Positions 34,160-41,265 of a stretch of 64,000 bases of DNA are shown here, piece by piece (within the stretch, counting starts at the first letter, position 1; every line of letters starts with the position of its first letter). The DNA lies in NCBI RefSeq assembly GCF_003443895.1, contig NZ_QQOA01000001.1, forward strand, positions 295,874 through 359,873, in the 5' to 3' direction. The notes under the pieces were generated by a model, which searched no databases, was not told where the DNA came from, and saw nothing but the letters and a program-made list of their open reading frames with translations. Made by a program: the position numbers and the translations under genes. Origin of the DNA: Paraburkholderia phosphatilytica (GTDB lineage Bacteria > Pseudomonadota > Gammaproteobacteria > Burkholderiales > Burkholderiaceae).

Positions 34160-34191
34160 TCGATGTTGCTCATTGCTATTAGCAACATCGA
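34160..34191. repeat. Perfect 11-bp inverted repeat upstream of TA operon
   Basis: TCGATGTTGCT and AGCAACATCGA flank a 10-base loop (CATTGCTATT), with further CTCAGG/CCTGAG complementarity outside. A second dyad, CTTTTTCG-AATG-CGAAAAAG, lies at 34103-34122. Both are in the 239-bp gap before the toxin-antitoxin genes. They could be transcript ends, a recombination site remnant or a protein site; the sequence does not decide. Confidence 0.6.
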
Positions 34192-34247
34192 GCCTGAGGG
34201 GCGATCTGCGAGACAATCCCGTCGTGCCTGCCCGTCGCGTCAGATTT

Positions 34248-34276
34248 TTGATAACTGTTATCAAGCGGACTATACT
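34248..34276 (+). promoter_or_regulatory. Promoter and embedded dyad operator of the parDE operon
   Basis: TTGATA (34248-34253) and TATACT (34271-34276) are separated by exactly 17 bp, close to the sigma-70 consensus. The -35 is part of a perfect palindrome, TTGATAAC-T-GTTATCAA (34248-34264). A ribbon-helix-helix antitoxin bound there would block RNA polymerase, the normal autoregulation of type II toxin-antitoxin operons. The antitoxin start is 49 bp downstream of the -10. Confidence 0.8.
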
Positions 34277-34324
34277 GGCGCGGAGCGGTGCCGTCCGGCA
34301 TCGGCGGCGAACAGGAGTGCCATC

Positions 34325-34582
34325 ATGATCAGTGCCGAACTGGGCAACCAGCTGGAACGCTATGTCGCCCAACTGGTCGAGTCGGGCCGATACGGCTCGA
34401 AGAGCGAAGTGCTGCGGGAGGGCGTGCGCCTGATCCAGGACCGCGAGGCCCAGCTGGCTGCGCTCGATGCCGCGGTCGCGCAAAGCGTCGCCCAGTCCGA
34501 GGCTGGCGAAGGCGTCGACGCCGAAGCCGCGTTCGACCGCCTCGAGGCGAAATATCAGGCGATCGCGGATCGGCGCCCGTGA
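34325..34582 (+). CDS. parD: ParD-family type II antitoxin
   Basis: An 85-residue protein from the ATG at 34325 (AGGAG upstream). It starts MISAELGNQLERYVAQLVESGRYGSKSEVLREGVRLIQDRE, the ribbon-helix-helix DNA-binding fold of ParD/CC2985-type antitoxins. The acidic C-terminal tail (SEAGEGVDAEAAFDRLEAKY) would wrap the toxin. It overlaps the toxin gene by GTGA and is preceded by a palindromic operator in the promoter, so it probably represses its own operon together with the toxin. Confidence 0.88.
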   Translation: MISAELGNQLERYVAQLVESGRYGSKSEVLREGVRLIQDREAQLAALDAAVAQSVAQSEAGEGVDAEAAFDRLEAKYQAIADRRP

Positions 34583-34902
34583 CGCCTGCCGCCACACCAC
34601 GCGTCCGTCTCACGCCGGCGGCGTTGGCCGAGCTCGAGGCCATCGGCGACTACATTGCCCGTGACAACCCGCGGCGCGCGCTGACCTTTGTGCGCGAGCT
34701 GCGTGAACGGTGCCTGTCGCTCGGGCCGATGGCGCTGTCGTTTCCGCTGATCCGGCGCTATGAGGACCAGGGCGTACGTCACTGCGTACACGGGCACTAC
34801 CAGATCTTCTACCGGACCATCGGCGAACCCGTGACGCGGGTGGATGTGCTTCACGTCATTCACAGTGCGCGCAACTACGCCGCGATCCTGTTCGATGAGT
34901 AG
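34579..34902 (+). CDS. parE: ParE/RelE-family type II toxin
   Basis: A 107-residue toxin with a GTG start that overlaps the antitoxin stop (GTGA), ensuring coupled translation. It has RVRLTPAALAELEAIGDYIARDNPRRALTFVRELRERC, the two N-terminal helices of ParE, then FPLIRRYEDQGVRHCVHGHYQIFYR and the late VDVLHVIHSARNYAAIL. ParE toxins poison DNA gyrase, whereas RelE cleaves mRNA; pairing with a ParD-like antitoxin favours ParE. No frame damage is visible. Confidence 0.88.
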   Translation: MTPAATPRVRLTPAALAELEAIGDYIARDNPRRALTFVRELRERCLSLGPMALSFPLIRRYEDQGVRHCVHGHYQIFYRTIGEPVTRVDVLHVIHSARNYAAILFDE

Positions 34903-35026
34903 AAAAAACGTGGACCGGGACCGGATCCGGTCGTGACCACCTGCGCTCCGGCGCTCTCGGCCTTCTCTTCTTCAGGCCGGCACCGTGGCGGGTACCGAGT
35001 CATGCGTTCAGGCTTGCCGGCCCGTC

Positions 35027-35596
35027 CTATTGGCCCCGAAGGACCTTGAGCGTCTGTGGATCAGGTTGGCAGCCGAGGCGGTCAATCCCGGTCGGACAGG
35101 GTGGCAGTGATGCAGGGGGTGCCAGCGGTTGCGGCACAGGCGTGTAGGCCGCATCCGGGGGCGATTCCAGTGCGGCGGAAGTGCGCGCGGTTTCGATCGA
35201 GGCGGCCACTGGCGCTTCGTTTCGTGCACGGAGTCGACCGGGAGGGTGGATTTGGGTGCGCCGGCCGGCTGTCGAAGAATGGCCGGACGCCGCTACCTGC
35301 ACGGGGCTTGCAGGGGAGGGCACGACGCGGTGAAAGCGCCACATCCACAGGGCGAGCACGGTGAACGCCGTGCCCAGCATGAACGCGATCAGCTTTCCTA
35401 CGCGCCTCCGGGGAGCCTGGCGTTGCATTCCCGACCGGGCGGGCTCCAGAACCGTAATGGCAAGCACATCCACCACGCGGGGGGCTGGCTGCGGAACGCT
35501 CGGCAGCGGCGGGTACACGGTGGGTCCCGGGACGGGAGCCGCGGCCGCCATGACAGGCCGGAATCCCTGTGCCTGCGCCCAGCGCCGCAGCATCAC
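35027..35596 (-). CDS. Proline-rich single-pass membrane protein, hypothetical
   Basis: A 189-residue frame starting at GTG 35596 and overlapping the end of the nuclease-like ORF by four bases. It has a proline/alanine-rich N-terminus (PVPGPTVYPPLPSVPQPAPR), one transmembrane helix (KLIAFMLGTAFTVLALWMWRF, about 68-88) and a second proline-rich segment ending LKVLRGQ. The overlap suggests it is coupled to, or was once the C-terminal part of, the upstream nuclease-like protein. No family is recognised. The 124 bp between it and parE show nothing notable. Confidence 0.5.
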   Translation of the reverse strand: MMLRRWAQAQGFRPVMAAAAPVPGPTVYPPLPSVPQPAPRVVDVLAITVLEPARSGMQRQAPRRRVGKLIAFMLGTAFTVLALWMWRFHRVVPSPASPVQVAASGHSSTAGRRTQIHPPGRLRARNEAPVAASIETARTSAALESPPDAAYTPVPQPLAPPASLPPCPTGIDRLGCQPDPQTLKVLRGQ

Positions 35597-35949
35597 CGGA
35601 TCCCAGCGCCGGTTTTCACGCGATGGCTGCCCGTCCAGAGACCCTGCCAGGCGCCGTCACCCCCCCCCCCGGCGACGGGCTCCCGCCACCGCTTGATCTC
35701 CATCGTCAGCGTGGTCGAGTCGGTCGCGACCAGCAGGTCACATTCGCCGTTCGCCGTCGTGATGTTGATGACCACAACCGCGTCCAGTCCACGTGTTTCG
35801 AGGATCCGGACCACGCGCAGCAGCACGCGCTCCTCGGCAGGGTGGACGAAGCCGGCGTGGCGCGCGGAGTAGACGTCGATCGGCATGGACAGTAGGGGCT
35901 GGAACAGCCGCGCATTGAACCACGCGGTACCCACCCGGACAAGCCGCAT
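35593..35949 (-). CDS. Nuclease-related (NERD/restriction-endonuclease-like) protein, possibly truncated
   Basis: A 118-residue frame. HPAEERVLLRVVRILETRGLDAVVVINI is followed by GECDLLVATDSTTLTMEIKRW, matching the GEID-x-EVK core of NERD and related restriction-endonuclease folds, where Asp and the E-x-K bind metal. Soon after this core a run of 11 G encodes AGGGGD and the protein ends 24 residues later, shorter than usual NERD domains. No Shine-Dalgarno precedes the ATG at 35949; ATG 35886 is another start. Truncation or slippage at the G-tract is likely. It overlaps the next membrane-protein ORF. Confidence 0.55.
   Translation of the reverse strand: MRLVRVGTAWFNARLFQPLLSMPIDVYSARHAGFVHPAEERVLLRVVRILETRGLDAVVVINITTANGECDLLVATDSTTLTMEIKRWREPVAGGGGDGAWQGLWTGSHRVKTGAGIR
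35660..35670 (-). repeat. 11-base G homopolymer in the nuclease-like ORF (C on plus strand)
   Basis: Eleven consecutive G residues on the coding strand follow GTCGCC. Such tracts are prone to slipped-strand mispairing. With 10 G the frame would run 17 further codons and stop; with 12 G it would stop at once (TGA). The present length gives the longest product. It is a possible phase-variation tract or a sequencing hazard. Confidence 0.8.
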
Positions 35950-36000
35950 CGCGCATCAAATGAGCGGACCGCGTTCCGTGCGCGGCTACAGGACAGATAG

Positions 36001-36219
36001 TCGGGCGTCTGGACGACACAAGAGAATATCGAGTCCGCGTTGCTCGCTGGTGGGGACGGGACACGAGCTGTTGTGTACGGAACGGACGGGGATACTGGGC
36101 ACGTATGGAATGCTGTCGTGCAAAATGGCAGTGTGAACTACATCGATGGTCAAATTGGTGGTGGTGGCGCTGCCAACTTCCAGAACTTCTCGCACTTTCA
36201 ATTTGGGATACTGCCATGA
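36001..36219 (+). pseudogene. Headless C-terminus of a papain-fold (Tox-PL-like) polymorphic toxin
   Basis: An open frame with no start codon, preceded directly by TAG, encodes SGVWTTQENIESALLAGG, then TRAVVYGTDGDTGHVWNAVV, then QNGSVNYIDGQIGGGG and ends FQFGILP. The GHVWNAV...NG.V.YIDGQ pattern carries the His and Asp of papain-like toxin/deamidase domains found at the tips of Rhs, CDI or T6SS effectors. The TGA overlaps the ATG of the Imm35 immunity gene. The catalytic Cys region and delivery domains are missing, so this is an orphan toxin end left after deletion. It was too short and start-less to appear as a normal ORF. Confidence 0.7.
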
Positions 36220-36482
36220 CGCTGGATCATGTCACTGCGAAGAGGATGGCGCTTGAATATCTCGCGGAACAACAGACCAAACCTGGAGGAGTGCCTTATT
36301 CCATTGTTGATTCTCGAATCGTGGAAGATGACGAGGGATGGTACTTCCCTTATCAGTCGGTTGAGTTCTTGACGACTGGAGATATGAACGCTTCTCTCGT
36401 GGGAAACTGGCCGATATTTGTTCGTCGAGACAGTCTCCATGTTGGCCCGTGCCGACCTGAAAAGTGGCTGCGTCGCAATTGA
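36216..36482 (+). CDS. Imm35-family immunity protein
   Basis: An 88-residue protein from the ATG at 36216, overlapping the stop of the toxin remnant (ATGA). It has MALEYLAEQ, YSIVDSRIVEDDEGWYFPYQ, SVEFLTTGD and NASLVGNWPIFVRRDSLHVG. This matches the Imm35 pattern (GWvFfyqs...GNxPilV) of immunity proteins that accompany papain-fold or related polymorphic toxins. The tight coupling to the toxin tail strongly supports a toxin-immunity pair. It would act in the cytoplasm, with no signal peptide. Its codon usage is less GC-biased than flanking chromosomal genes, suggesting transfer. Confidence 0.75.
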   Translation: MTLDHVTAKRMALEYLAEQQTKPGGVPYSIVDSRIVEDDEGWYFPYQSVEFLTTGDMNASLVGNWPIFVRRDSLHVGPCRPEKWLRRN

Positions 36483-36511
36483 CGTTATGAAGGTCGGTTC
36501 AACGCATGTCG

Positions 36512-37762
36512 TTATACAGAAGTGTCGGCGTCACCGTCTTCGCGTAATAGGCGCATGGTTTCCGCGGCGATATGAACTTTCGTGAGTCCCTTCCAAATCG
36601 TCTCGGCGCCGGGTTCGCCGTCGCTCTTGCGAGCGAGGAAACCACCGAGGCGTGCTACCAGGCGCAACACTTCGTTGAGCGTGGGTTGCGCAGATCGAGG
36701 CGTTTTCGTGAGCAAGTACACAGCCCGGGTTTCATCGGGATCGAAGAACAGACGCGCGTCCAGATCAGGACAGGTTCGACCCAGACGCATCAGGTGTGTC
36801 ACGCGCCAAGCCACCACGAGAAACAGCGCCAATGCGCGCTCGAGTCGCTCAATCGAGCCCAACTGCAATTCTTCGACCTGACAGCCGTTCTTCAGAACGT
36901 TGAACAGAATCTCGATTTCCCATCTGGCCCGATACCACTCGATCAATTCGGTCGCTTCATCCAGCGTGCTTGCCGCGCGGTTGGTCAGCAAGCGCCATTC
37001 GATCGGTTTGACGCCAGCGGGCGCGTTGAACTCGCGCGCGACCAGGCACGTTGCAGCGATGCTTTTGCCCTTGCCTGCGGGCAACTGCACACGCTCAAGC
37101 CACAGGCGCTGGCGAACTGTTCTCGCTTTCACGCCCTGGCGCGCGGCCATCGGGAAAGCGATTTCGCCCACCGCTTCGCCGCACGTTGCTCGCTCCCACA
37201 GTTTGTCACCCTCGGGCAAGCTGCGGTTATGCGAGGCACGTACCAGCCAGTCGGCCGGATTGCCCATCGCATCGGCGCGTTCCATCAGCGCCATCAAATC
37301 CGCTTCGCGGTCTGCCACATACACCAGGCGGGTCGACGGCATTTCCGGCGCCATCTCGGCGATGCGCTCGTAGCCTTCGATCCAGCGCAAGCTTTCCTTC
37401 GGACCGCCACGCTGGCCCGAGTCGTCCTTCTTCTCGCGGGCCCACATCCAGGCGTCCAGGATGCCCAACGGTTCGCGCTGCGGCGTCACCGCATAGGTCG
37501 GGTGAACAAACATTCCGCGCTGCGCCTCGTAGGTCAGCGGCCCCAGTCCGAGCGCATTCTGACCATTGAAATCAAGCTCAGTGGTGTCTTGAAGGCAGAG
37601 CACGACCTGATGCGCCTGCATCCGCTTTTGCGTCTGCTGCCAATGCGGCTCCAGAATCGCATGCCACTGGACCTTCCCGTTATCGAAGAAGCGATATGCC
37701 GCTATCGTTTCGCCCCAACCTTGGTTAGGGCAGGAACTGTAGGAACGGTCGCGCTCGTCCAT
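36512..37762 (-). CDS. IS4-family (IS50 subgroup) transposase, N-terminally truncated
   Basis: A 416-residue frame with the full DDE core: LQDTTELDF, VYVADREADLMALMERAD and WYRARWEIEILFNVLKNGCQ, the three acidic residues of Tn5-type transposases. Homology begins at GWGETIAAYRFFDN; the preceding 50-60 residues that bind IS ends are missing and a stop lies immediately upstream of the first ATG. Just past the 3' end, 36505-36523 (CATGTCGTTATACAGAAGT) resembles the IS50 outside end, so one terminus survives. The other end is not found, so this is probably an inactive remnant inserted between an immunity gene and a CPCC gene. Confidence 0.8.
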   Translation of the reverse strand: MDERDRSYSSCPNQGWGETIAAYRFFDNGKVQWHAILEPHWQQTQKRMQAHQVVLCLQDTTELDFNGQNALGLGPLTYEAQRGMFVHPTYAVTPQREPLGILDAWMWAREKKDDSGQRGGPKESLRWIEGYERIAEMAPEMPSTRLVYVADREADLMALMERADAMGNPADWLVRASHNRSLPEGDKLWERATCGEAVGEIAFPMAARQGVKARTVRQRLWLERVQLPAGKGKSIAATCLVAREFNAPAGVKPIEWRLLTNRAASTLDEATELIEWYRARWEIEILFNVLKNGCQVEELQLGSIERLERALALFLVVAWRVTHLMRLGRTCPDLDARLFFDPDETRAVYLLTKTPRSAQPTLNEVLRLVARLGGFLARKSDGEPGAETIWKGLTKVHIAAETMRLLREDGDADTSV

Positions 37763-37861
37763 TCAAGTCTCGGATTGGTTGCCGCTTATGAAGTCGAATT
37801 CCCGCTTGGGGCAGGCCAATCGGCGCTGGCGACTATTCCAAACTCTGACTTGCAGCGATGT

Positions 37862-38128
37862 ATGCCAGGCTACCGTAGAGTGTGTGAGTGTTGTGGCCAC
37901 CGTACCCTTCGCGATCTCTGTCCTGGATCATACGAAATCTGCCCGGTCTGCTTCTGGGAGGATGACTTGATTCAAACACGCGATCCTGATTTCTCTGGCG
38001 GGGCAAATCGACCGTCTCTCTCGGAGGCTCGCCGCAATTACGAAATGATCGGTGCGTGTGAGGAAAGAGCATTACCGCATGTTCGAAGACCGGCGGACGA
38101 TGAGGTAGATTGGGCTCGGCAAGAATAG
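37862..38128 (+). CDS. Cysteine-rich CPCC-domain protein
   Basis: An 88-residue frame from ATG 37862. YRRVCECCGHRTLRDLCPGS is followed by YEICPVCFWEDDLIQTRDPD and NRPSLSEARRNYEMIG. The C-x2-C pairs and the ICPVCFWEDD block define the CPCC family, small proteins often found in polymorphic-toxin immunity arrays. The pairs probably bind zinc. The start is uncertain because the frame is open far upstream through the antisense of the transposase, and no good Shine-Dalgarno is seen. The true 5' end may have been lost to the IS. Confidence 0.7.
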   Translation: MPGYRRVCECCGHRTLRDLCPGSYEICPVCFWEDDLIQTRDPDFSGGANRPSLSEARRNYEMIGACEERALPHVRRPADDEVDWARQE

Positions 38129-38472
38129 TCGCGACGGATAGCGGCAAGCTTGAACCAAGCGGTGCGGCGGGGCATGGTCTGCGCCTGACTCTTACGCAGA
38201 CGGTGCCCAAGACCCTGGGCGCGGTCGGCATTACCCACTGGTGCCCCTGACGGGGTGTCCGTCCCCCCGCCGCGACGAAAGTATATCGACCTTGCGGAGC
38301 TAGCCAAATATTTGATCGCCCCGAGCGAACGATACGAATCGTTGCTCACGACTGTCCGTTAACGGGAAAACCGAAGGTCTCTTCAGGGTCGGGTCCAGCC
38401 GATCGCAGCTAGCTGCTGCTCCCCCCCCGTTTGCAAACCGCAGGATTTTGAAACCTCTTTCGGCGACCAGAA
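38129..38472. other. 344-bp gap without recognisable gene
   Basis: No convincing CDS. The plus strand has an open stretch reading GLRLTLTQTVPKTLGAVGITHWCP before a stop, which might be a toxin or IS remnant. At 38188-38197 CTGACTCTTA resembles the start of an IS50 outside end. An 8-C run precedes the next gene. I regard this as degenerate accessory DNA. Confidence 0.5.
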
Positions 38473-38730
38473 ATGCCCACGGATCTACATTTGATTTATA
38501 CACGAAGTGATCGCATCCTCATCTCGCGTCGGCCTTATGAGTCGTGGCTCCAGATCCAAGACGACTTTGCTGATTACATGGCTTCGCTGGGCCCTTGGTC
38601 TTCAGACGAGACAATCGAATACCTGAGCCATGAACATCCAGGACTCAATCCGAGCGCAACGGACCAGATCGGCACCTTCTTGGCTTCTGGTGAAACATTC
38701 GTCGAACTACGATTCAAGCGAAACCCATAG
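38473..38730 (+). CDS. Small acidic hypothetical protein in immunity-like array
   Basis: An 85-residue protein with no signal peptide: MPTDLHLIYTRSDRILISRR, WLQIQDDFADYMASLGPW, DETIEYLSHEHPGL and a FVELRFKRNP end. It has modest GC at third positions compared with flanking chromosomal genes. No family is recognised. Its size, acidic character and place after Imm35 and CPCC genes suggest an orphan immunity protein, but this is only contextual inference. Confidence 0.5.
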   Translation: MPTDLHLIYTRSDRILISRRPYESWLQIQDDFADYMASLGPWSSDETIEYLSHEHPGLNPSATDQIGTFLASGETFVELRFKRNP

Positions 38731-38823
38731 ACCCTATGCTTCGACGTCATCTTCGCTGTTCGGCCAGAACGGGACGCTCGCCCGTGTGATGAGAATCCTT
38801 GGCAATCGTAGGTGCGTTACACT

Positions 38824-39399
38824 CTAGGCAGCAGCACTCCACTCGCGGAACCGATCGAACAATCGGAAACCGACGTAGTCGGATTTTCGCTTGTATAGCC
38901 AACGGTAGTAGCAATCCCAGTAGCTAATCATTCTATCGCTTGTTACTTGAAAAAATTGCGGATTCTCCCTGAAGAACACCCCGTACGTGGACTGATCCAT
39001 AGACGGTAGATTCGCTTCGACAGCACCGAGAATCTCAATGACATACTCGCCGCAGAGTTGTGTAACGAATGGTGCCACCCAAGGTTCAGATGAGGCAATT
39101 ATCCGCTCGATCTGGCGTTGGCGCACATGCCCATCATGGTGTCTCGTTAGCACGCACGCATATACAGTGGCTTGAATTTCATTCAGGCTCGCGAACAGTG
39201 TTTCATCTGGATTGTTGCAAATCCGATATGGGATATTAAGCGATTCGCCTCGAACTACGACTGGTAATCCATGGCCGGTCACATTGCCACTGCGAATCAA
39301 ATCCGCGACGGCCCTCACGTCGGAGCGCAGCGCTTCCGGAAATGCCGTTGCTAACCAACTGGATTGGACCGAGTTCGTGCTTGGTTCAGGCAGAGTCAT
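38824..39399 (-). CDS. Hypothetical cytoplasmic protein of accessory region
   Basis: A 191-residue protein with lower GC than neighbours and no signal or membrane segment. It includes LRSDVRAVADLIRSGNVTGHGLPVVVRGESLNIPYRIC, ATVYACVLTRHHDGHVRQRQIERII and an aromatic-rich C-terminus (SYWDCYYRWLYKRKSDYVGFRLF). I do not recognise a domain. Helix-rich sequence with ordered charge distribution supports a real gene. It faces the preceding immunity-like gene and ends the accessory block. The 295 bp that follow (39400-39694) hold no gene I can support. Confidence 0.6.
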   Translation of the reverse strand: MTLPEPSTNSVQSSWLATAFPEALRSDVRAVADLIRSGNVTGHGLPVVVRGESLNIPYRICNNPDETLFASLNEIQATVYACVLTRHHDGHVRQRQIERIIASSEPWVAPFVTQLCGEYVIEILGAVEANLPSMDQSTYGVFFRENPQFFQVTSDRMISYWDCYYRWLYKRKSDYVGFRLFDRFREWSAAA

Positions 39400-39694
39400 G
39401 TCGTCGCGGGTAGGCCGAGTTGCCGCAATTGTGACATAGGAGCATCAGGCTTCTTCGAGGCTTACCAATGTCCGCTTCCGCTAGTCGCGGTCGCCCCTTA
39501 TGGGTCGAACCCGGCCTTCCGCGTCAGACGGCAGCAGATCGGTCCTTTCCATGCGAGCCTTGACACCAGCGGCTCCCGCACGATCAACCGCTGAACTGGC
39601 AGACTGGTATGCTTGTTGCAGTGCCGAGCCGGGCCGCAACGAGTAGTGCGGCCACCCGGCCAGATTCTCTGTAGTGCCAATTAGGGGTGTCGAT

Positions 39695-40201
39695 ATGGTA
39701 ACGAACTTCGCAATTGCAGGCGTCCTTATGATCTCCTTACCGGCATTTGCGGCGCCGCCTTCCGGCCAGGCGCCGGTTTCGTTGAATACGCTGCTGGGAG
39801 CGCAGTCGGACAAGGTGCACATGATCTCCGACGGCAGCGCCGGCGGTGGCGGGCAGGATCGCCAGCGCGAAGATATTTCGCTGCAGGTCGTCGACGCGAA
39901 CGGCCCGGTGGGCAAAGCGAAATGCAAGCTGTCCAACGACCGGGGCGACTGGTCGGCCACGGCTCCCGACACCGTCACCATCCTCCGCTCCAAAGGCGAT
40001 CTCACCATCACCTGTCCCCGGAGCGGCTACGGAGACAGCACGCTGGTGGTCGCTGCCGGGTCCACCGAGATTCAGCAACGCCGTTTTCGCTTCGAAGGAG
40101 ATTCGGACGAGGACGTCGACCAGCCGATCACGGTGCCGTATTACAACGCTTCACTCACCGTCAAACTGCCGAGCGAAGCGGCGACGCCGGCGTCCCAATA
40201 G
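39695..40201 (+). CDS. Secreted hypothetical protein
   Basis: A 168-residue protein from ATG 39695 with AGGGG eight bases upstream; a start seven codons earlier is less likely. The signal peptide is MVTNFAIAGVLMISLPAFA, cleaved before APPSG. The mature part has a glycine-rich SDGSAGGGGQDRQRE linker and then beta-strands (ISLQVVDANGPVGKAKCKLSND, DLTITCPRSGY) with two cysteines that could form a disulfide, like a small periplasmic beta-sandwich. It has no known family and no evident operon partner. Confidence 0.65.
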   Translation: MVTNFAIAGVLMISLPAFAAPPSGQAPVSLNTLLGAQSDKVHMISDGSAGGGGQDRQREDISLQVVDANGPVGKAKCKLSNDRGDWSATAPDTVTILRSKGDLTITCPRSGYGDSTLVVAAGSTEIQQRRFRFEGDSDEDVDQPITVPYYNASLTVKLPSEAATPASQ

Positions 40202-40257
40202 TCAGCGGCGGATTCGCTCTGACAACGGAACGTCTGCGAGAAATACGACAAGCATCT

Positions 40258-41169
40258 CTAAGCAAGATCAGAAGACACAGCATCGAGAAGCCATTTTGCG
40301 ACGCGCTGACTCGCCTTGCTACGACTGTTCACCTGTCGTTGAATCAACCATGTTTGCCCCAGGCTTTCGAGCGGCATTCCGTCAAGTTTGATCAACTCGC
40401 CAGCAGCCAGATAGTCCGCAACCAATGATTGGCGCGCAAGTGCGACGCCGACCCCGCGTCGAGCGGCCTCGATCATCAAGCCCGCATCACTGAACACGAT
40501 CCGCCTGCGCTCTCGCGGGAAACGGTATCCGTTGGACTCGTACCAGGCGTCCCACGATTGGTGACGAGCGCTGCCGAGACGGCTGCAGTCATCCTCGAGC
40601 AACCTCACATCCTCGAGCGGGTCCGAGCGGCGATCGACATGGTTTGCACGATTGCCGGGCATGCAGACCGGTATGAGAACATCGTCGCTTGCCGTCATCC
40701 GCTCGCCTGGGATACCGCCCCTCGGATGCAAACGGATCGCGAGATCGTATTCGCTATCGTCGATCGATATGATCTCGTCCGAAACGTGGAGATCGAGACA
40801 GATATCTTCGAAACTTAGGGAGAGCGATTCGAGTCGGGGGACGAGCCAACAGCGCGCAAAGGAGGAAACAACGGTCATGCGAACCGTTGTCCGACGGTCC
40901 GAAAGCCTGTTGTCAGCCTGCGCCAGCGCTTTTAGCACGCTCTCCACCGTCGCCAGATAGGCAAGGCCGTCTCTGGTCAATTCGAAGCGACCATGTTCTC
41001 GACGAATCAGACAGGTTTCAAGGCGAGTTTCAAGCGCCGCTATGCGCTGACTTACCGCGCTCTGCGACACACCAATTTCGACGGCGGCCCGCTTGAAACT
41101 CTTCAGCCGGGAGACAGCCTCAAAAGCCCGCAGCATGTGAGTCTGGGGTGGATCACGGCGCACAGGCAT
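40258..41169 (-). CDS. LysR-family regulator (GcvA-like)
   Basis: A 303-residue LysR. The N-terminus PPQTHMLRAFEAVSRLKSFKRAAVEIGVSQSAVSQRIAALE is of the GcvA/AmpR type, with VSQSAVSQRIAALE as recognition helix. The co-inducer domain ends LAAGELIKLDGMPLESLGQTWLI, which also fits GcvA-like proteins. It is divergent from the DinB-family gene at 41266 with 96 bp between. GcvA-like proteins often control a divergent neighbour, so the DinB gene is the first candidate target. Confidence 0.87.
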   Translation of the reverse strand: MPVRRDPPQTHMLRAFEAVSRLKSFKRAAVEIGVSQSAVSQRIAALETRLETCLIRREHGRFELTRDGLAYLATVESVLKALAQADNRLSDRRTTVRMTVVSSFARCWLVPRLESLSLSFEDICLDLHVSDEIISIDDSEYDLAIRLHPRGGIPGERMTASDDVLIPVCMPGNRANHVDRRSDPLEDVRLLEDDCSRLGSARHQSWDAWYESNGYRFPRERRRIVFSDAGLMIEAARRGVGVALARQSLVADYLAAGELIKLDGMPLESLGQTWLIQRQVNSRSKASQRVAKWLLDAVSSDLA

Positions 41170-41265
41170 TACCGGACCTTATAGCGCATAAGAAAAACTC
41201 CATCGACAGGGGCCATCCGCGTCAATAGATTACCCGTACGGCTATCAAAAGACAAAGGACTGGCA

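Noticed and set aside
35361..35895. Plus-strand ORFs across the nuclease-like and proline-rich genes
   Set aside because: They are antisense to the better-supported minus frames and contain no recognisable domain.
36572..37861. Long plus-strand open frame across the transposase
   Set aside because: Shadow of the transposase coding strand. Only its last part (37862-38128) is a real gene, the CPCC protein.
38187..38205. CTGACTCTTACGCAGACGG, similar to an IS50 outside end
   Set aside because: Only the first ten bases match, the orientation does not pair with the transposase remnant, and no second end or gene follows.
39400..39694. Possible small genes in the gap before the secreted protein
   Set aside because: Frames are short, lack Shine-Dalgarno sequences and family motifs. 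Only a fragment resembling common intergenic or acetyltransferase-end sequence was seen, too weak to name.
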